Part shown: positions 61,286-64,000 of the stretch, one piece after another
Position numbering within the stretch: the stretch's first letter is position 1
How the letters are laid out: every line of letters starts with the position of its first letter
Assembly (NCBI GenBank): GCA_016223165.1
Contig: JACRPO010000001.1
Span: 124,001-188,000 of the forward strand
Length of the DNA: 64,000 nucleotides
Reading direction: 5' to 3'
DNA from: Burkholderiales bacterium
Lineage (GTDB): Bacteria > Pseudomonadota > Gammaproteobacteria > Burkholderiales > Burkholderiaceae_C
Translations under genes and position numbers: made by a program
Notes under the pieces: model-generated
What the model was told of the DNA's origin: nothing
Seen by the model: only the letters and a program-made list of their open reading frames with translations
Databases searched by the model: none

Positions 61286-62224
61286 TCAGGCCACGGCCTT
61301 GAGCTGTTGCGCGTAGCCCTTGAGCACCTCTTCGCGCAGCACGGCCCAGATGGCCGCGTGCAGCTCCAGGAAGCGGGGCGTCGTCTTCACCTCGGCAACG
61401 TCACGTGGGCGCGGCAGGTCCACGGCGAATTCGCCGATGGGGTGCGAGGCCGGGCCCGCGCTCAGCACCACCACGCGGTCGCTCATCGCGATGGCCTCGT
61501 CGAGGTCGTGCGTGATGAAGAGCACCGCCTTCCGTCCCTGGCCCCCAAGGGCTTCGCCCTGGCCCCCGGCGAGATGTTCCGGGGCGCTGGGCAGGCTTGG
61601 GGCGGCCCGGCGCCTGCCCGCCGCCCACAACTCCAGCACCTCGTTCTCCATCAGCTGCCGCGTCTGGATGTCGAGCGCCGAGAACGGTTCGTCCATGAGG
61701 ATGATGTCCGGGTCCAGCGCCAGCACCTGCGCGAGCGAAGTGCGCTTGCGCATACCGCCCGACAGCTGGTGCGGATAGCGGTCGCCGAAGCCGCCGAGCC
61801 CCACGCGGCGCAGCCAGGCCTCGGCCGTGGCCATGGCATCGGCGGCGCCGCGGAACTCCAGCCCCGCCATCACGTTGCCGAGCGTCGTGCGCCAGGGCAT
61901 CAGGCTCTCGGTCTGGAACATGTAGCCGGCGCGCGTGTTCAACCCCTCGGCAAACGCGGCGCGGTCGTCGAGCCGCCGGCCGAACACCTCGACCTGGCCC
62001 GTGCTCGGCGCCAGCAGCCCCGCGGCCACGTTGAGCAGCGTGCTCTTGCCGCAGCCCGTGGGCCCGACGACGCTGACGAACTCGCCCGCGGCGACGGTGA
62101 GGTCGACGTCGCGCACGGCGGTGTAGCGCTGGCCGGGGTCGCCCTTGCTGACGAAGGTGCAGCTCACGCCGCGCAGGCTCAACGCAGGCGGCAGCGCCGG
62201 CGCCGCGGTGCTCATCGAGCTCAC
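61286..62224 (-). CDS. NitT/TauT-type ABC ATPase with an insertion
   Basis: A 312-aa ABC ATPase. Walker A GPTGCGKST (54-62), Q-loop FQTESLMPW, signature QLSGGMRKR (153-161) and Walker B IILMDEPFSALD (174-185) are intact; the H-loop is His 239 in LFITHDLDEA. Between Walker B and the H-loop about 30 residues (201-230, RRRAAPSLPSAPEHLAGG and on) are inserted, where the family has a short helix-strand link (ELW..RKAVLFITHD). The insert is coded by a GC hairpin element. Whether the enzyme still works is unknown, but the frame is kept. It starts directly at the stop codon of the solute-binding gene. Confidence 0.9.
   Translation of the reverse strand: MSSMSTAAPALPPALSLRGVSCTFVSKGDPGQRYTAVRDVDLTVAAGEFVSVVGPTGCGKSTLLNVAAGLLAPSTGQVEVFGRRLDDRAAFAEGLNTRAGYMFQTESLMPWRTTLGNVMAGLEFRGAADAMATAEAWLRRVGLGGFGDRYPHQLSGGMRKRTSLAQVLALDPDIILMDEPFSALDIQTRQLMENEVLELWAAGRRRAAPSLPSAPEHLAGGQGEALGGQGRKAVLFITHDLDEAIAMSDRVVVLSAGPASHPIGEFAVDLPRPRDVAEVKTTPRFLELHAAIWAVLREEVLKGYAQQLKAVA
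61532..61622. repeat. Intragenic hairpin element in the ATPase gene
   Basis: About 90 bases with two hairpins: AGGGC-TTC-GCCCT (61548-61560) and CCCCGG-CGAGATGTT-CCGGGG (61564-61584). Base use differs from the flanking gene. It looks like a REP-type palindromic element inserted in frame; the family name is not proven. Confidence 0.6.
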
Positions 62225-63268
62225 TCAACCCTTCGTATACTTCGCGTTCGCCTTCTTCACGAAGTCGTTCGTGTACACCGCCTTCAGGTCGAGCCTGGCC
62301 TTGCCGATGGCCGGGTCGACGCTCGCCAGCGCGCGCAGCGCCGTCTCGCTGCCCTTGTCCGGGATCATGCCGTCGGGCGAGAGCGCCTTCTTCGCGGCGA
62401 GGAAGGCGTCGATGTACACGGCGCGGTCGCCGAGCAGGTAGCTCTCGGGCACGGCCTTGATGATGTCGGTGGGGCCGGCGGCCTGGATCCACTTGCTGGC
62501 GCGCACCATGGCGTTGGCCATCGCCTGCGCGGTGTGGGGGTTCTTCTCCAGGAACGACACCGGCGCGTACAGGCAGCCCGCAGGCATGGGCCCGCCGAAC
62601 ACGCGCTCGGCCTCCTTCGGGTCGCGCGTGTCGCTGGCGATCTTGAGGTTGCCGCCGCGCTGCAGCAGCGTGATCACGGGGTCGAGGTTGCTGATGGCGT
62701 CGATCTGCCCGCTCGTCATCGCCGCCACCGCGCCCTGCGAGGCGCCGACACCGATGATCGACACGTCCGAGGGCTTGAGGCCGACCTTCGCGAGCTGGAA
62801 ATTCACCATCACGTTGGTGCTGCTGCCCGGCGCCGTCACGCCGATCTTCTTGCCCTTCAGGTCGGCGATGCCCTTGTAGTCGGGCATCGTCTTCGGGTTG
62901 ATGCCGAGCACGATCTGCGGCGCCAGCCCCTGCAGCACGAAGGCGCGCATCGCCTGGCCCTTGAACTGCATGTTCACGGTGTGCTCGAAGGCGCCGGAGA
63001 CGACGTCGGCGCTGCCGCCCACCACGGCCTGCAGCGCGCGCGCGCCGCCGGCGAAGTCGACGATGGTGAGCTCCAGCCCCTCGGCCTTGAAGTAGCCGAG
63101 CGACTCGGCGATGGTGAGCGGCAGGTAGTAAAGCAGGTTCTTGCCGCCCACCGCGATGGTGGCCTTTGGCTTCTCGAGCGCCTGGGCGCGCGTCAACGAG
63201 GGGAAGGCGAGGGTGGCGGCGCTGACGCCTGCGTAGGCGGCGGTGAGGAGGACGTGGCGGCGGTGCAT
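62225..63268 (-). CDS. NitT/TauT-type ABC solute-binding protein
   Basis: A 347-aa periplasmic binding protein of the NMT1/TauA class. The export signal (MHRRHVLLTAAYAGVSAATL) has Arg-Arg and a hydrophobic core, cut near TRAQA. The family core is PLTIAESLGYFKAEGLELTIVDFAGGARALQAVVGGSADV and KGKKIGVTAPGSSTNVMVNFQL. ATG 63268 is used. It is the first gene of the importer operon (binding protein, ATPase, permease). The ligand is unknown; no catabolic gene is beside it. Confidence 0.92.
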   Translation of the reverse strand: MHRRHVLLTAAYAGVSAATLAFPSLTRAQALEKPKATIAVGGKNLLYYLPLTIAESLGYFKAEGLELTIVDFAGGARALQAVVGGSADVVSGAFEHTVNMQFKGQAMRAFVLQGLAPQIVLGINPKTMPDYKGIADLKGKKIGVTAPGSSTNVMVNFQLAKVGLKPSDVSIIGVGASQGAVAAMTSGQIDAISNLDPVITLLQRGGNLKIASDTRDPKEAERVFGGPMPAGCLYAPVSFLEKNPHTAQAMANAMVRASKWIQAAGPTDIIKAVPESYLLGDRAVYIDAFLAAKKALSPDGMIPDKGSETALRALASVDPAIGKARLDLKAVYTNDFVKKANAKYTKG

Positions 63269-63402
63269 GGGGTGGCTCCGGCTCGAGGGAAGACGACAAG
63301 AAGGGAGAGGCCGCCGGCACTCTACCCAAGCGCGGCGCGCGCCGGCACCGGGTTCGGCCCTGGGGCGCTGGCGGCGGCGGCGCCGCGGCACGTCTCACGC
63401 TT

Positions 63403-63430
63403 GCCCGGGCCGGCGCGGGCCGGCCCGGGC
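63403..63430. repeat. Perfect 12-bp GC palindrome
   Basis: GCCCGGGCCGGC and GCCGGCCCGGGC pair perfectly around GCGG. It lies between divergent genes, 73 bases upstream of the small protein gene, and has no T tract. It may form a cruciform or be a REP-like element. Confidence 0.7.
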
Positions 63431-63507
63431 ACGAAGCGCCCGCGCCGCTCAAGCCGCGCCGCCGGCGGCCGATGACACGGCGACCCCAACCCGGAGACGC
63501 ACGCCCC

Positions 63508-63780
63508 ATGAAGACCCATCTCATCGCCCTGGCCGCGCTATGCGTGGCCGTTTCCGCCTCGGCCGTCGAGGGCCAGAAGCTCGACAGCGGCCTGGGCGAG
63601 TTGCCCCACTACTCGCAGTGGGCCGACAAGACCGGCCGCCAGCCGGTGGCGGTGCGTGTGGCCGGCGAGTCGCTGGACGACGGCCTGGGCGAACTGCCGC
63701 CCTACTCGCAGTGGCTGGACAAGACCGGCCGCGACCCGATGGGGCGCGAAAGCCTGCGCCTGGCGGGCGCCAAGCGCTGA
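63508..63780 (+). CDS. Small exported protein with D-x-G-L-G-x-L repeats
   Basis: A 90-aa protein with a signal peptide (MKTHLIALAALCVAVSASA). The mature part has two copies of one unit, DSGLGELPHYSQWADKTGRQP and DDGLGELPPYSQWLDKTGRDP, joined by about 13 residues. The motif D-x-G-[LM]-G-x-[LF]-x5-W also occurs twice in the protein at 46050. CCGGAGACG precedes the ATG. The function is unknown; the paired repeats suggest a periplasmic binding or structural role. Confidence 0.85.
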   Translation: MKTHLIALAALCVAVSASAVEGQKLDSGLGELPHYSQWADKTGRQPVAVRVAGESLDDGLGELPPYSQWLDKTGRDPMGRESLRLAGAKR

Positions 63781-63799
63781 ACAACCGAGGCTCATGAAC

Positions 63800-63830
63800 G
63801 GCCGGCCCTCGTGGCCGGCCTTCTTGCTTC
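63800..63830 (+). terminator. Terminator after the small repeat protein
   Basis: GGCCGGCC-CTCGT-GGCCGGCC forms an 8-bp stem and is followed by TTCTTGCTTC. It is 20 bases after the stop codon. Confidence 0.65.
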
Positions 63831-63911
63831 GGCAGTTGCCCGGCGAAGAAGCCCCTGCACCCTTCGAAGCCGACGCGGCTCGGAGTCGCAGCGGGAGGCG
63901 AGTGGCCTGAA

Positions 63912-63926
63912 TACCCAATTCGGGTA
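63912..63926. promoter_or_regulatory. Operator-like palindrome, copy 1
   Basis: TACCC-AATTC-GGGTA, a 5-bp inverted repeat with a 5-base gap. A second copy follows 21 bases on, two helical turns away. Confidence 0.6.
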
Positions 63927-63932
63927 TGCTCA

Positions 63933-63947
63933 TGCCCATTATGGGTA
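63933..63947. promoter_or_regulatory. Operator-like palindrome, copy 2
   Basis: TGCCC-ATTAT-GGGTA, the same pattern as copy 1 with one mismatch, overlapping the possible start codons of the last gene. The pair would suit an autoregulated repressor or antitoxin. Confidence 0.55.
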
Positions 63948-64000
63948 TGGGCAGGAAGGCGACGCCAGCGAAGCCGCGCGCCACGGGCCCGGCGGACGCG
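63947..64000 (+). CDS. 5' end of a gene leaving the right edge
   Basis: A frame with several in-line ATGs (63926, 63932, 63941, 63947) reads MGRKATPAKPRATGPADA to the window end. The basic start would suit a small DNA-binding protein, and the operator-like palindromes upstream agree. The real start codon and the product are not known. Confidence 0.4.
   Translation, partial: MGRKATPAKPRATGPADA

Overview
The window is very GC-rich and tightly packed, with third-codon-position GC bias. Its gene content (2-aminoethylphosphonate uptake and PhnA/PhnW genes with an FCD-type GntR regulator, a DUF1127-type protein, Bug-free ABC importers, a porin remnant of Burkholderiales type) points to a betaproteobacterium of the order Burkholderiales, probably the Rubrivivax/Leptothrix lineage. 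That assignment is an inference from protein style; no rRNA or other marker is present. I saw no tRNA, CRISPR array, insertion sequence or phage gene.

Layout. 1-5292 (+ strand): a small lipoprotein, a 760-aa exported protein, a TonB-like anchored protein, a TetR regulator and another lipoprotein. 5294-14824: a cyclase-domain/NB-ARC/TPR regulator, a porin remnant, Ogt, a membrane-anchored AraC regulator, a fatty-acid hydroxylase, a peptide-type solute-binding protein, a beta-hydroxyacid dehydrogenase and a GIY-YIG-like protein. 14840-19952 (- strand): two glutathione transferases followed by a 1248-aa membrane protein of unknown function. 20019-23572 (+): peptide ABC permeases and a fused double ATPase, which probably work with the solute-binding protein at 11861. 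23594-29518 (-): two tandem paralogous Ig-repeat lipoproteins.

29835-44389 is the most coherent block. A long - strand series runs from a 2-aminoethylphosphonate (AEP) ABC importer through PhnW, then a glutamine-synthetase-like ligase, an exported protein, an Fe-type alcohol dehydrogenase, a PuuD-type amidohydrolase, a TPR protein, an aldehyde dehydrogenase and a HAD hydrolase. Divergent from it are a GntR/FCD regulator and phosphonoacetate hydrolase PhnA. Together they suggest AEP import, transamination, oxidation to phosphonoacetate and cleavage to acetate plus phosphate, set beside a gamma-glutamylation pathway for an amine or amino alcohol.

44431-50221 (+): a Cys-rich exported protein, a small repeat protein, a stand-alone Cache protein with a chemoreceptor, a cold-shock protein and a trypsin-like protease. 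50285-59686 (-): DUF488, a vanadium haloperoxidase-like enzyme, DUF3455, a methyltransferase, an alpha/beta hydrolase, a diiron-type protein, a DUF1127-type protein and a SARP/NB-ARC regulator. 59780-63268 (-): a cytochrome c lipoprotein and a NitT/TauT-type ABC importer. The right end holds a small exported repeat protein and the start of a truncated gene behind two operator-like palindromes.

Two themes recur. First, short perfect tandem repeats of 9 or 12 bp, each locus with its own unit, sit at or inside gene ends and translate into in-frame tails or linkers. Second, there are several regulatory-looking palindromes: a GntR-type operator over a promoter at 42218, a sigma-54-like promoter at 19982, and paired operators at 63912.
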